Translations under genes and position numbers: made by a program
Assembly: GCA_903891165.1 (NCBI GenBank)
Contig: CAITDR010000048.1
Coordinates: 1 to 50,757 of the forward strand
DNA length: 50,757 nucleotides
Direction of reading: 5' to 3'
Origin: an uncultured Pseudomonadota bacterium
GTDB lineage: Bacteria; Myxococcota_A; UBA796; SXON01
Notes under the pieces: model-generated
Database searches by the model: none
Told to the model about the DNA's origin: nothing
What the model saw: the letters and a program-made list of their open reading frames with translations, nothing else
In this document: positions 8,771-17,216 of the stretch, in pieces
How the letters are laid out: the number at the start of each line of letters is the position of its first letter
Numbering within the stretch: the first letter of the stretch is position 1

Positions 8771-10156
8771 ATGAAGCGACTACTCCTGGGAATCGGCGCG
8801 CTGGCTCTGGCGGGATGTACGCCCCCAAGCGAGGAAGAACGGGCGATCGTCCTGGTGATCACCGTAGACACCCTGTCCAAAGCCATGGCCGATCAGGTGG
8901 GGATGTGTGCCGATCTGCAGGCGCTGGTCGGGGAGTATGGGCTGGATCTGGCCTGTATGGAGGGTGCGGTGGCCCCCAGTAGCTGGACGGGAGAGTCCCA
9001 TACCCGCTTCCTTTTTCCCCAGAACTACGTCGGAAAGAAAAGACGTTTGGCAGAGCCTTCATGCGGCGACAGCTCGGTGCTGGGCGACATCCGCCAGAAG
9101 AACGGAGGCTTCTACATTTTTGGTACGGACAACCTGGTCTTGGGCGACTCGGGGAAAGAAAGCTGCGGGCTGAACCGAAGTGCATTTACGCAGGGAGCTG
9201 ACAAAGTGTGGGAGACCTCGTTGGGGCCGGAGGAGATGGCGCCCCTTCCCGAGGAAGATCGCCCCGTACACCAGGCCATCGGCAGCTATGAAGCTCAGGT
9301 AAAAAGCCACCACGGTATCCAGATGTTCCTGAACTTTCTGGAGCCTGGTGGCCATGAACCCCGGTGCTGGGCCACGCCGACCAGCCCGGCCTGCGAAGAG
9401 CTGTGGGACATCGCGGTGGAGAGCGGCATCGCCGAGGCCAACGCAGACCGGGTAGAAACCTGGTTAGACGGAGAATTCTACGGAAAATTCGTACGGTTGT
9501 TTGCCGTCCAGAAAAAGGATCAGGAGAGCCGATGGAGGCCGCTGTTCTGGAGCATGATCGAAGATGGCATCCACAGTCTGAAAGGGCCATTATTGTTCGA
9601 ACGACTGCAGAGGATTCTCGACGCCACCCAAGAAGCTGGAAGGCTGGGTGATCTGAGGCTGGTGATCGTGGGAGATCACGGCGAAAACCCCTGTGTTTTA
9701 AGGGGACTGGGGGATGACAGCCTGAACTGCGGGCACCTTGGTGTTCCGACCGAATATACGGCCTTTGTGCCGGTATACACCATCCCGGCCGCCATGGGAG
9801 AGCGGTGGATCGAGGCGGGTATCGCCGGAGAAGGCGGAAAAGTGTGGGCACTCGGCAACATGGGCCAAGGACTCCTCGCCGAAGTTGCGGTCGAAGTACC
9901 CGAAAACTGGCCAAAGGCCGAGCCGGTCGGCACCGCCACAAGCTGGATCTGCCAGGGACCAGAAGGAAGTGGGCAATCGGGCGTACATATCGAGGGCGAC
10001 CAGGCCGCCCGCTGCCGCCACGGCACCTGCGACGCCGCCACCTTCCGTGCCCCGACGGACGCTTCCTCCAGTAGCGAAACCTTGGCGGAAGTCCCGGAAA
10101 ATTTGGCTCCCTGGATCGCCGAGCCGGATTGGTTTACGGTGGCGTGTCGGAAGTGA
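8771..10156 (+). CDS. Lipoprotein of the sulfatase/alkaline phosphatase superfamily (sulfatase-like)
   Basis: The 461-residue product begins with a lipoprotein signal ending LALAGC (Cys16). Sulfatase-fold landmarks are ITVDTLS near 30-36, where the metal-binding Asp is expected, then APSSWTGESHTRF at the usual nucleophile position, and IVGDHGEN near residue 300 for the second metal pair. The canonical CxPxR formylglycine motif is missing, so Ser or Thr would have to act as nucleophile, as in phospho- or phosphoethanolamine transferases. Extra cysteines fit export. It probably follows the esterase in one transcript. Substrate unknown. The stop is followed immediately by a run of twelve G. Confidence 0.6.
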   Translation: MKRLLLGIGALALAGCTPPSEEERAIVLVITVDTLSKAMADQVGMCADLQALVGEYGLDLACMEGAVAPSSWTGESHTRFLFPQNYVGKKRRLAEPSCGDSSVLGDIRQKNGGFYIFGTDNLVLGDSGKESCGLNRSAFTQGADKVWETSLGPEEMAPLPEEDRPVHQAIGSYEAQVKSHHGIQMFLNFLEPGGHEPRCWATPTSPACEELWDIAVESGIAEANADRVETWLDGEFYGKFVRLFAVQKKDQESRWRPLFWSMIEDGIHSLKGPLLFERLQRILDATQEAGRLGDLRLVIVGDHGENPCVLRGLGDDSLNCGHLGVPTEYTAFVPVYTIPAAMGERWIEAGIAGEGGKVWALGNMGQGLLAEVAVEVPENWPKAEPVGTATSWICQGPEGSGQSGVHIEGDQAARCRHGTCDAATFRAPTDASSSSETLAEVPENLAPWIAEPDWFTVACRK

Positions 10157-10168
10157 GGGGGGGGGGGG
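10157..10168. repeat. Run of twelve G
   Basis: Twelve consecutive G follow directly on the TGA stop of the sulfatase-like gene. A homopolymer this long is prone to replication slippage and to assembly error. It lies outside coding sequence, so a length change would not alter that protein. Confidence 0.95.
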
Positions 10169-10178
10169 AGGACGGTAG

Positions 10179-10214
10179 TTTTTCAACTTTGTGGACGTCC
10201 ACAAAGTGGAAAAA
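10179..10214. promoter_or_regulatory. 36-bp inverted repeat with perfect 22-bp palindromic core
   Basis: The core at 10186-10207 reads ACTTTGTGGAC followed directly by its exact reverse complement, with no spacer. The symmetry continues outward through TTTTTC/GAAAAA with one mismatched pair. It lies about 94 bp before the gene at 10308. The spacer-free two-fold symmetry fits an operator for a dimeric DNA-binding protein. A terminator is less likely because there is no real loop and no extended U tract. I noticed no second copy in the window. Confidence 0.65.
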
Positions 10215-10307
10215 GTCATGACGTATTCGCCCACCGCAGAGGGAGAGGTCGATATTTTTCCAAGAAGAGGATAAAAGACCCTCCTCCCCCATCCCCTCGG
10301 CGAAAAG

Positions 10308-11006
10308 ATGCAAAACCCCATGCTCCCCTCCCCCCCCGATCACAACGCCACCCTCGGAAGGCTTCACGCCCTCTCCAGGAACCACCTCCTCTTTTTCCGT
10401 CTGGAAGTAGGGCGGCTCCTGCTTCAGGACTACTTCGGTGGTGATCCGGCCGCCTACCACAGCCAGGATCCCAACAAAATCCAGAGCTTCAACGGCTTTC
10501 TTCAGAATTGCAGCGAGCAATTGCGGGAGATTGGCCTGGGGGAGTCGGTGCTCCGCTCCTGCATCCATGCCCATGTGGCCGTGGCCGCACTTCCGCCTGG
10601 AACGGTGGAACGTCTCCTCTTTTCGCACATTGTCGAGCTTGCCCGTGTCGAAGATGGCGCCACCCGCGGGCTCTTGGCCCAGGCCACCATCAAAAACCAC
10701 TGGAGCAGCCGCCAGCTTCGTGATGCCGCACACGCTGCGCGTGCAGGCCTGTGGATCGATGCCGAGACCACTCCGGTGACGCCGCCCGCCCCCCCGGAAG
10801 AGCAGCCCAAAACTCCCCAGCTTGGCCGTGTGGTCAGCCGGTTTGAACGCTCGGCCGACGATGTGGAGGCCTTGGGCAACCAGTGGCGCCAGATCGCAGG
10901 GAAAAAGCTGACCAGCGGCCAGAAAAACCGGATCCGCGAAGCACTTTTGCGTGTGAAGGCGCAGCTTTCTGAAGTGGAAGCGGCGCTGGGTGCAGACGGG
11001 GGCTGA
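10308..11006 (+). CDS. Unrecognised protein, possible DUF1016/ParB-like helical N-terminus
   Basis: The 232-residue soluble protein was not confidently recognised. Residues 15-145 are helical. A segment with Leu-Leu-Phe-Ser-His followed by ARVEDGATRGLLAQATIKNH and WSSRQLRDAA resembles the helical DUF1016 N-terminal module and some ParB-like helical domains. That is a resemblance by eye only. A Pro-rich linker (about 155-175) leads to a basic, helical C-terminus (SGQKNRIREALLRVKAQ). The composition suits a DNA-associated protein. It stands alone between a large palindrome upstream and a T10/G7 homopolymer pair just after its stop, and it may regulate itself through the palindrome. Confidence 0.7.
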   Translation: MQNPMLPSPPDHNATLGRLHALSRNHLLFFRLEVGRLLLQDYFGGDPAAYHSQDPNKIQSFNGFLQNCSEQLREIGLGESVLRSCIHAHVAVAALPPGTVERLLFSHIVELARVEDGATRGLLAQATIKNHWSSRQLRDAAHAARAGLWIDAETTPVTPPAPPEEQPKTPQLGRVVSRFERSADDVEALGNQWRQIAGKKLTSGQKNRIREALLRVKAQLSEVEAALGADGG

Positions 11007-11028
11007 GGTCTTTTTTTTTTGGGGGGGC

Positions 11029-11193
11029 TCACTCCTCCAAAACCACCTTCACCAGCGTGGTGGAACGTAGATCCCCCCGCCACAGGCCCACCAAGCACGC
11101 CCCAAAAACCGCAATCCCGTGCCAAATCCCCCACGCCCTGCGCCAAATCCCGCTCAGCGGCCTGCCGCGATGGGCCCAAATCGCAGCAGCCAC
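11029..11193 (-). CDS. Possible small membrane protein overlapping the 3' end of the NnrS gene
   Basis: A GTG-started frame of 54 codons ends at the TGA at 11029. It contains a hydrophobic WGIWHGIAVFGACLVGLW helix followed by a basic stretch and an acidic end. It overlaps the NnrS gene by 40 bp in another frame and would be the last gene of the hemerythrin-NnrS operon. No clear ribosome site precedes the GTG, and the start is uncertain. The amino-acid pattern looks like a real single-pass protein, but at this size chance cannot be excluded. Confidence 0.3.
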   Translation of the reverse strand: MAAAIWAHRGRPLSGIWRRAWGIWHGIAVFGACLVGLWRGDLRSTTLVKVVLEE

Positions 11194-12185
11194 ACCAGGA
11201 AAGCCATGCCGAGCAGCACCGCACTGGCCACATAGAGGACACTGTTCCCCTCGACGGGAGCCAATAAACGCACCACCGCTGCGAGCTGTGCCAGCAGCAA
11301 AATGCCCAGCCCGGTGCGTCCCAACACGACCGGCATGCCGCTGTGTCCCCTTGCAACCCGCATCGAAATCCCGAGGAACAGGCTCCCCATTCCGCCCACA
11401 CCTAGCGCATGCAGCACCAGACTCCGCGATGCGCCTAGTCCCTCGGCCAGCCATGCACCGCCGATCCACAGCAGCCCCACATAGATCACCGCGATCATCG
11501 GGATTTTTGCCGCAGGCCAGGGCTTCCAGCCCCACACCTGCCGTCCCAGAAGGGCGAGCCCCACCAGCGAAGCCACAGGAACAAAAAGTTTAAGGAGGGA
11601 GAGGAGCAGCAGTGGCCCCCAAAACCCGGGAAGCCGCTTTCCTGCGTAGCCTGGCACCACTTTGGAGGAGAAAAAGGGCAGCACCCGGTCCAAAACGGCC
11701 AGGGCCGTGGGGATCAGGAAGAGGTGAACTCCGACGTCGTTGTTCTTCAAAATTACGCCGCAGAGGCTGGCCCCCAAGACCACCGGCACCGCCGCAGTGG
11801 TGTCGTCCCACCGCCGCCGCAAGGAGGGAGCGGCCACACTCAGCGCCCACAGCAGCGTGCCGATCCACGGGGCGCTCCGCAGCAGGGTCCACCCAAAATC
11901 ACTGCCACCGAACAAAAATGACGCTGAGGCGGCAACCTGCAGGAGCCCAATACCCCCCAAAAAGGCCGGTCCCGGTAGCGGTGCGTCGTTCTGCTTGGCG
12001 TAGGCCGTGAACAAAAATCCCTGAACAGCCGTACCCATCACCCCGAAGATCATAAAGGCGCCGTGCTGCGCGGGCAGAATTCCACCCGCTCCCCAGCCGC
12101 CCAATTGAAGACCCCAAAGCCCCAGCCCGGCGCCCCCGAGCGCAGTCGCAACCGGGAAATACAGCCGCCATGACTCGATTTTCAT
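11154..12185 (-). CDS. NnrS family membrane protein
   Basis: The 343-residue protein is almost entirely hydrophobic, with about 10-12 membrane segments. It shows NnrS-type motifs: QHGAFMIFGVMGTAVQGF, VLPFFSSKVVPGY, and a late ALGVGGMGSLFLGISMRVA followed by RGHSG. NnrS proteins bind heme and copper in the inner membrane and are linked to nitric oxide tolerance or denitrification. The ATG overlaps the hemerythrin stop as ATGA, so the two are translationally coupled. This pairing fits a diiron/heme NO or oxygen response, which is inference. It is somewhat shorter than typical NnrS. Confidence 0.85.
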   Translation of the reverse strand: MKIESWRLYFPVATALGGAGLGLWGLQLGGWGAGGILPAQHGAFMIFGVMGTAVQGFLFTAYAKQNDAPLPGPAFLGGIGLLQVAASASFLFGGSDFGWTLLRSAPWIGTLLWALSVAAPSLRRRWDDTTAAVPVVLGASLCGVILKNNDVGVHLFLIPTALAVLDRVLPFFSSKVVPGYAGKRLPGFWGPLLLLSLLKLFVPVASLVGLALLGRQVWGWKPWPAAKIPMIAVIYVGLLWIGGAWLAEGLGASRSLVLHALGVGGMGSLFLGISMRVARGHSGMPVVLGRTGLGILLLAQLAAVVRLLAPVEGNSVLYVASAVLLGMAFLVWLLRFGPIAAGR

Positions 12186-12697
12186 GAATTTCTCCGCGCC
12201 ACCAGCTCGTCCCGAAAGGCTTCCCGTTCGGCCGGACCCAGCAGACCGCAGAGGGGAAACAACTCGTCTTCTTCGCGCTCAATATGCGGGATCAGCACCG
12301 TCGAAAGCCGGGTACAGGCATGCCGGAGCGCCTCCTCCTCCACCGTCCTGCCTTCCGAAAGTTGGAGGAGCAACGGGAGTAGCTCTTCCAAGGCGGCGTC
12401 GATCTGCACATGGTCGGCAGCAAGATCCTCCAAAAGCGATGCGGCCTGTGGGGCCACCTTCAAAAGACGAGGGCCAAGGGAGAGATCTTCGTCCTTCGCG
12501 TGCAAAGGCAGCCCCTCCGAAAAATAGTGAAAAGCCTGAGCTGCAGCCAGCGGAACCTGCGGATTTTTCAGAGAGGGCAGCCCACACAGCCGCTCCAACC
12601 CCAAAGTGTATTGCCGGATACGTTCGTGGCAGGCGGCAAGGGCGGCAACGGGGTCGGCAGGGGCCAAAGGGAGGGAGAGCTTCGGAGACATGACCAT
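12182..12697 (-). CDS. Hemerythrin HHE domain protein
   Basis: The 171-residue all-helical protein carries spaced diiron ligands: a His near [30 protein letters not shown] and [14 protein letters not shown]. The last is the HxxxE signature of hemerythrin-like domains. Such proteins bind oxygen or NO, or serve in iron-sulfur repair. The TGA overlaps the NnrS start by ATGA. Two starts are possible, ATG 12697 or ATG 12691, and neither has a strong ribosome site. The gene is divergent from the cyclophilin, 65 bp away. Confidence 0.88.
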   Translation of the reverse strand: MVMSPKLSLPLAPADPVAALAACHERIRQYTLGLERLCGLPSLKNPQVPLAAAQAFHYFSEGLPLHAKDEDLSLGPRLLKVAPQAASLLEDLAADHVQIDAALEELLPLLLQLSEGRTVEEEALRHACTRLSTVLIPHIEREEDELFPLCGLLGPAEREAFRDELVARRNS

Positions 12698-12762
12698 CGC
12701 TCTGCAAAGCTTGTGCCAACCGCCCCTCCCCTGTTATACGGGCTCCCCTTTCAGGAGATCCC

Positions 12763-13272
12763 ATGCCAAACCCTACCGTCACCTTTGATACCTCTGAAGG
12801 CACCTTCCAGGCCGAACTCTACCTGGACCAGATGCCGATCACCGCCGGCAACTTCATCAAGCTCGCCCAGAGCGGCTTCTACGATGGCCTGCACTTCCAT
12901 CGGATCATCCCCAACTTTATGCTGCAGTTCGGCTGCCGCTACAGCTCGGACCCCAACAGCCCCCGCGCCGGCACCGGTGACTCGCCCCTGGGCAACATCA
13001 AGGACGAGTTCACCACCAAGATCTCCAACGAGCCGGGAACCCTGTCCATGGCCAACACCGGCGCTCCCAACTCCGGTGGCTCACAGTTTTTTGTGAATAC
13101 CGTCCACAACGCCTACCTGGACTGGTTCAACAACCAGACCCCCAGCAAGCACCCCGTCTTCGGAAAGGTCACCGCAGGCATGGACGTGGTCAAGAAGATC
13201 GAGACCCAGGGCAGCCGCTCCGGTAAGCCCAACAAGCCGGTGAAAATGAACAAGGTCACCGTCAACCTCTGA
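12763..13272 (+). CDS. Cyclophilin-type peptidyl-prolyl cis-trans isomerase
   Basis: The 169-residue protein is a complete cyclophilin: [38 protein letters not shown] with the catalytic Arg in [23 protein letters not shown], and [17 protein letters not shown]. It lacks a signal peptide, so it should be cytosolic, accelerating Xaa-Pro isomerisation during folding. CAGGAGATCCC gives a good ribosome site before the ATG. A strong hairpin follows its stop. Confidence 0.95.
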   Translation: MPNPTVTFDTSEGTFQAELYLDQMPITAGNFIKLAQSGFYDGLHFHRIIPNFMLQFGCRYSSDPNSPRAGTGDSPLGNIKDEFTTKISNEPGTLSMANTGAPNSGGSQFFVNTVHNAYLDWFNNQTPSKHPVFGKVTAGMDVVKKIETQGSRSGKPNKPVKMNKVTVNL

Positions 13273-13286
13273 TTTTTGGCTTTTGA

Positions 13287-13322
13287 GGGGGCCTGTAGAT
13301 CTTTTTGCATCTGCAGGCCCCC
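13287..13322 (+). terminator. Strong stem-loop after cyclophilin gene
   Basis: A 14-bp stem (GGGGGCCTGTAGAT with its complement, one G-U pair) closes an 8-base T-rich loop, starting 15 bp past the TGA. There is no U tract after the stem, so it may be a factor-assisted terminator or a leader hairpin for the next gene at 13369. Confidence 0.55.
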
Positions 13323-13368
13323 AATCGCCTCCAGATCTTATACCATTCGGTCAGGCTTTGGAGCAGGG

Positions 13369-15033
13369 ATGGCAGAGACCTATATACGCCTGGACAGACC
13401 AGCAATTCCGAGGGAGCAGCTGGGAAATGCCATCTATGGCACCTTCATGCACCTCGGATCGCCAGCTTTTTTTGTCATCCTCCTGGCAATTTTGGGCGTC
13501 AGCCTCCCCACCACTTTCTTTTCTTTTATCGCGGTTTCTGCCGTCTTCACCCCCTTGACCCTCTGGGAAGAGAAGCGGAACGCGTCGGTGCAGCTCCCCA
13601 AGCCCACCCCCAAGGAGTGGTGGGACGGCATGGGGATGGTCTTCATCAAGGGCATCGCCATCGGCGGTGGTTTTGTCACTTTTGGCTGGTGGGCTCTGCA
13701 CTTTATCAGCCCCTACCCTGCCCTTTCCAATAGCTGGTGGCTGATCGCCCTGGCGACCATCGGCACCGACTTCGCCTACTACCTGATCCACCGCTTGGTC
13801 AGCCATGGATCCGGAGATGGGGCGATCGTCCGGTACTATCGCAAAAAACACGGCGCCCACCACTCGGTCACCGAGCTGGACTTTTTGCGCGGCAACCAGT
13901 CCTCCATCGCCGATACGGCTTTTACCCAGTTTCAGCCTTCCTTGATCGTCCTCTCCTACCTCATGGGCATGGACCTTCCCGCCACCTGGGCCGCCTACTT
14001 TCTGATCCTGGCGCTCCAGGCCACCGACCACACCAGCGTCACCTATAATATTGGCTGGTTGAAATACATCTTTATGGACAACCACGCGCACAAGCTGCAC
14101 CACTGCAGGCGCGGGAACCTGGTCAACCATGCGGCGGCCTTTTCGGTCTTCGACCGCTTTTTCGGGACCTACTACGAGGATTGGGAGCTTTCTTCCAACC
14201 ACCTCCACCACCACAACATCGCCTTGCCCATCCGTGCGCTCCGCGGCGAGTCCAAGACCGGCTACGCGCTGGTGACCGGTGCCAGCAGCGGTATCGGTCT
14301 GGCCATGGCCCGGCAGCTGGCGGAGCGCGGCTACGGCCTGATTCTGGTGGCCCGCCGTAAGGAGCGCCTGGATACACTGAAAGAAGAACTGGAAGCTCGT
14401 CATTCCGTAAAAGTGGTGACCGTCGCCCAGGATCTGGCCGAGCCGGACGCTGCCCAAAAACTGTTGGAGGCCACCCGCATCTTCAAGGTGGATGTACTGA
14501 TCAACAATGCCGGCTATGGTATGCAGGGGAAATTTCTGTCGATGGACCTGGATGCCATCGAAAAAATGTTCCGGGTCAATATGACCAGTTTGACCCAGCT
14601 CACCCAGCTTTTTGCAAAAGAGATGGTCAAACGCCAGGGCGGCTACATTCTGAATGTGGCCTCGGCAGCGGCTTTTCTGCCCTCGCCCTATGTGTCGGCC
14701 TATGCCGCTACCAAAGCCTATGTGTTGGCATTCTCGGAAGCGATCAGCTTTGAGCTGCAGGGAACCGGTGTTTCCGTAAGCACCCTGTATCCGGGCATCA
14801 CGACCACCGAGTTCAATGACGTGGCCGAGGCCAAGACCCCCGGCTTTATGGCGCCGTCGATCCTGGGTGCGGAAGAGGTGGCTGAGGTAGGGCTGGCCGG
14901 GATGTTCGCCCGGAAGTCCGCCATCATTCCCGGCAAGATCAACAAGATCAACGCCTTCTTCAGCCATGTGGCCCCGCGCCGCCTGGTCACCTGGGTGGCG
15001 GGCAGCGCCCTGGCCAAAGCCAACGGCTGGTAG
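13369..15033 (+). CDS. Fusion of fatty acid hydroxylase/sterol desaturase domain with short-chain dehydrogenase
   Basis: One unbroken 554-residue frame. Residues 25-285 are a membrane fatty acid hydroxylase-type domain with several TM segments and the diiron histidine boxes HRLVSH (141), HGAHH (161) and HAHKLHH (239), plus a late HLHHH. From about residue 295 a complete SDR follows: nucleotide-binding TGASSGIG (303), NNAGYG, and the catalytic YAATK (445). The first half would hydroxylate or desaturate a lipid, the second oxidise or reduce it with NAD(P). I chose ATG 13369 because the open frame upstream is hairpin sequence and GGAGCAGGG precedes this ATG. No frameshift or linker anomaly is seen, so the fusion looks genuine. 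Substrate unknown. Confidence 0.88.
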   Translation: MAETYIRLDRPAIPREQLGNAIYGTFMHLGSPAFFVILLAILGVSLPTTFFSFIAVSAVFTPLTLWEEKRNASVQLPKPTPKEWWDGMGMVFIKGIAIGGGFVTFGWWALHFISPYPALSNSWWLIALATIGTDFAYYLIHRLVSHGSGDGAIVRYYRKKHGAHHSVTELDFLRGNQSSIADTAFTQFQPSLIVLSYLMGMDLPATWAAYFLILALQATDHTSVTYNIGWLKYIFMDNHAHKLHHCRRGNLVNHAAAFSVFDRFFGTYYEDWELSSNHLHHHNIALPIRALRGESKTGYALVTGASSGIGLAMARQLAERGYGLILVARRKERLDTLKEELEARHSVKVVTVAQDLAEPDAAQKLLEATRIFKVDVLINNAGYGMQGKFLSMDLDAIEKMFRVNMTSLTQLTQLFAKEMVKRQGGYILNVASAAAFLPSPYVSAYAATKAYVLAFSEAISFELQGTGVSVSTLYPGITTTEFNDVAEAKTPGFMAPSILGAEEVAEVGLAGMFARKSAIIPGKINKINAFFSHVAPRRLVTWVAGSALAKANGW

Positions 15034-15063
15034 CCCGCGCCGAGGACAGGTTACACCTAGCCC

Positions 15064-15906
15064 ATGGCCGAACAACCTCCCGAGCAGGGCAGCGACAGCA
15101 TCCGTACCCTCGCCACCTTTATGGCGGGGGTCCTGGTGGGGGGCGCCCTGGTCTATTTTGCCCCTCCGACGACAAGTCAGGCCCCTGGCCTGAACCCCGA
15201 TGCCCAGGCCATGCAGGCGCCCGGGAATCCACCGGGCAGCCCGCCCGGCGCACCGCCCGATGGGTCTGCTCCTGGGACACCCGGCACGATTCCGGGAACG
15301 CCGGGATCCGCGCCAGGCACCACCGGCACCGAAGCCGGCACTCTCCCGGAAGGCGCGCCCGGAGGAGCTGGAACGCCGGGCACCCCCGGAGCACTGCCCG
15401 AGGGTGCCCCGGCCCTCCCCGACATCCCCCTGGGTAGCCCCGGGGCTCCTCCCGACCCCGCCGCCGCGGCGGTGCCCGTCGGCAGTGCAGGAAGTACGCC
15501 CGCCGTGGGTCAGCCTGCGGATGGAGGGGTGGGCACCCCCTTGGGGCCGCCTCTGGGCACCGAAGCCGCCGCCCCCAACGGTGCGGCACCCCCTCCCCGT
15601 GGCCCCGGTCGCCTGGAGGTTCACCTCCGCGCCGCTCCGGAAATTTGGGCGAAGCAACTGGCGGCTGCCCGAGCAAACCCCAAAGCACAGGCGCTGGTTT
15701 CCGAGATCCAGGCCCACACGGCGGCGCTGCCGGTGGTGGACAAGATGATGCCACCCATTCCTGAAGTTGCCGCCTACCTGGCCAGCAGTCGGGTACTGGT
15801 GGACAAAATGAAGGCGGCCGGAATGGACGTGGCCGAGCTGTCCGACACCATCGACCAGTTGATGCGTCCGCCCAAGGGCATGCCCCCTGCCCCTCCCGGG
15901 CGTTGA
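15064..15906 (+). CDS. Membrane-anchored protein with long Gly/Pro-rich collagen-like linker
   Basis: The 280-residue protein has an N-terminal TM helix (TLATFMAGVLVGGALVYFA), then about 150 residues rich in Pro-Gly-Ala-Thr with irregular PGxPG triplets. A C-terminal helical domain (about 180-275) has many Lys, Asp and Met residues. The anchor and disordered spacer suggest the C-terminal domain is held away from the membrane, probably in the periplasm. No family was recognised. The TGA overlaps the TTG start of the next gene. Confidence 0.75.
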   Translation: MAEQPPEQGSDSIRTLATFMAGVLVGGALVYFAPPTTSQAPGLNPDAQAMQAPGNPPGSPPGAPPDGSAPGTPGTIPGTPGSAPGTTGTEAGTLPEGAPGGAGTPGTPGALPEGAPALPDIPLGSPGAPPDPAAAAVPVGSAGSTPAVGQPADGGVGTPLGPPLGTEAAAPNGAAPPPRGPGRLEVHLRAAPEIWAKQLAAARANPKAQALVSEIQAHTAALPVVDKMMPPIPEVAAYLASSRVLVDKMKAAGMDVAELSDTIDQLMRPPKGMPPAPPGR

Positions 15907-17216
15907 TCAGCCTTCGCCGAGCTTTTTTTCTATGTGTCGCCGCAATACCGGCGCTGATTCTGCTTTTCCCCGGCTTGATCGCGCCGGACAGCTTCCCCGG
16001 GCTCCCCAGTGCCGGAGTGTATTTCAGATTACACTCCTGGTGGGCGACGGCTTTTGGGAGCGTACGAATCGGCTTTCCCAGCATCGTGGACCTGCCCTCC
16101 CCCGAGCCCCTGGCAAGGCTCCTGGCGCCGCTGGTGCGGACGATCGGGGTGGTGCCGGTGCTGAAGGGCACGATGGTGCTCGACTTTGGCCTGAGCCTGG
16201 GCATCGGCGCGCTGTGGCTGCGGCGGGAGGAGGAGTGGGTGCGGGCGGCGGCCTTGGCGGCGTTGCTGGCATCTCCCGCTTTGATCGCCGGACTTGTGGT
16301 GGGAGATCCGGAGGCGCTGCGGCTATGGGTGGCGCTGCTTCCGGGGTTGGGGCTGGGCCCCTGCGGGCTTTTGTTGGGGGGGATCGGCGGTTTTTTGGCA
16401 CCGGGGATGTTGCCCCCGGCGCTGGTGTTTGCGGGCCTGCGGATCCGGGAAAAAGGGCTGGAACCGTGGACCCTCGCCGGTTTGGTGGCGATGGCGGCCG
16501 CCGCTTTTTGGGTGGGGATGCCGGGGCGTGTGGCCCCCTCGCCCTCCTGGTTTTTTAAGGTGGATCTGGGGCCGGATCCGGTAGAGGTCACGGCGATCTA
16601 CCTGGGCTATCTGGTTCCGGTGCTGGTGGGCGTGGCCTTCTGGGGCGGAGAGCGGATGCTGGCGGGGGCGGCGCTGATCACCTTCGGAGCGGCAGCCCTG
16701 AGAATGCCGCTGGTACCTGCACATCTGCTGAGTTTTGTCCCTATGCTGGCGCTGTTGGCCGCAGGCCGGGTGATCCAGCGGCGCCTGCCCGGCTGGGCCC
16801 CGGCGGCCCTGGTGCTGGCGGGGGGAGCGGTGGTGGGAGAGGGCTGGAAGGGCTCAGCCGTGCCTGTTCCCCTGCCGACGGCCGACCTGAGTATTCCCGC
16901 GCCGGTCCTTCAGATTCCCAAGGGGCCGGTGCTGGATTTGCCGCCCACCGAAGCGGCTGCGGGGCGCAGCCTTTGGTTCCAGACGGTCCACCACCAGCCG
17001 GTCGCGGCGATGCCGAGTCGGATGATGAACGGGCAAGCCGACAACGTGGCGTCGGTATTGGGCGGAGGAAGCTGTCCTTCTCTGGCTCCCCTGGGCTTCC
17101 GAAGCCTTCTGGTTCGGCGGGAGCAGGGCTTTCGGGAGCTGGACCGTGTGGTGGCCTGCCTGGGCTATCCCACCGTGGACGACGGCAAGGTGGCGCTGTG
17201 GCTGTTGGGTGAATGA
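15903..17216 (+). CDS. Polytopic membrane protein with soluble C-terminal domain, family unknown
   Basis: The 437-residue protein has a signal-like first helix and about nine further hydrophobic segments up to residue 315, then a soluble tail of about 120 residues. The outline resembles membrane (GT-C-like) glycosyltransferases, but I see no diagnostic motif, so no function is assigned. The TTG start at 15903 shares TTGA with the preceding stop, an overlap seen several times in this window. The last 52 bp overlap the convergent antiporter gene. Confidence 0.7.
   Translation: MISLRRAFFLCVAAIPALILLFPGLIAPDSFPGLPSAGVYFRLHSWWATAFGSVRIGFPSIVDLPSPEPLARLLAPLVRTIGVVPVLKGTMVLDFGLSLGIGALWLRREEEWVRAAALAALLASPALIAGLVVGDPEALRLWVALLPGLGLGPCGLLLGGIGGFLAPGMLPPALVFAGLRIREKGLEPWTLAGLVAMAAAAFWVGMPGRVAPSPSWFFKVDLGPDPVEVTAIYLGYLVPVLVGVAFWGGERMLAGAALITFGAAALRMPLVPAHLLSFVPMLALLAAGRVIQRRLPGWAPAALVLAGGAVVGEGWKGSAVPVPLPTADLSIPAPVLQIPKGPVLDLPPTEAAAGRSLWFQTVHHQPVAAMPSRMMNGQADNVASVLGGGSCPSLAPLGFRSLLVRREQGFRELDRVVACLGYPTVDDGKVALWLLGE

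Noticed and set aside
13351-15717. 788-codon open frame on the minus strand
   Set aside because: It is antisense to the hydroxylase-SDR fusion and the PG-rich gene. The translation is low-complexity Gly/Arg/His with no motifs, as expected from GC-rich third positions.
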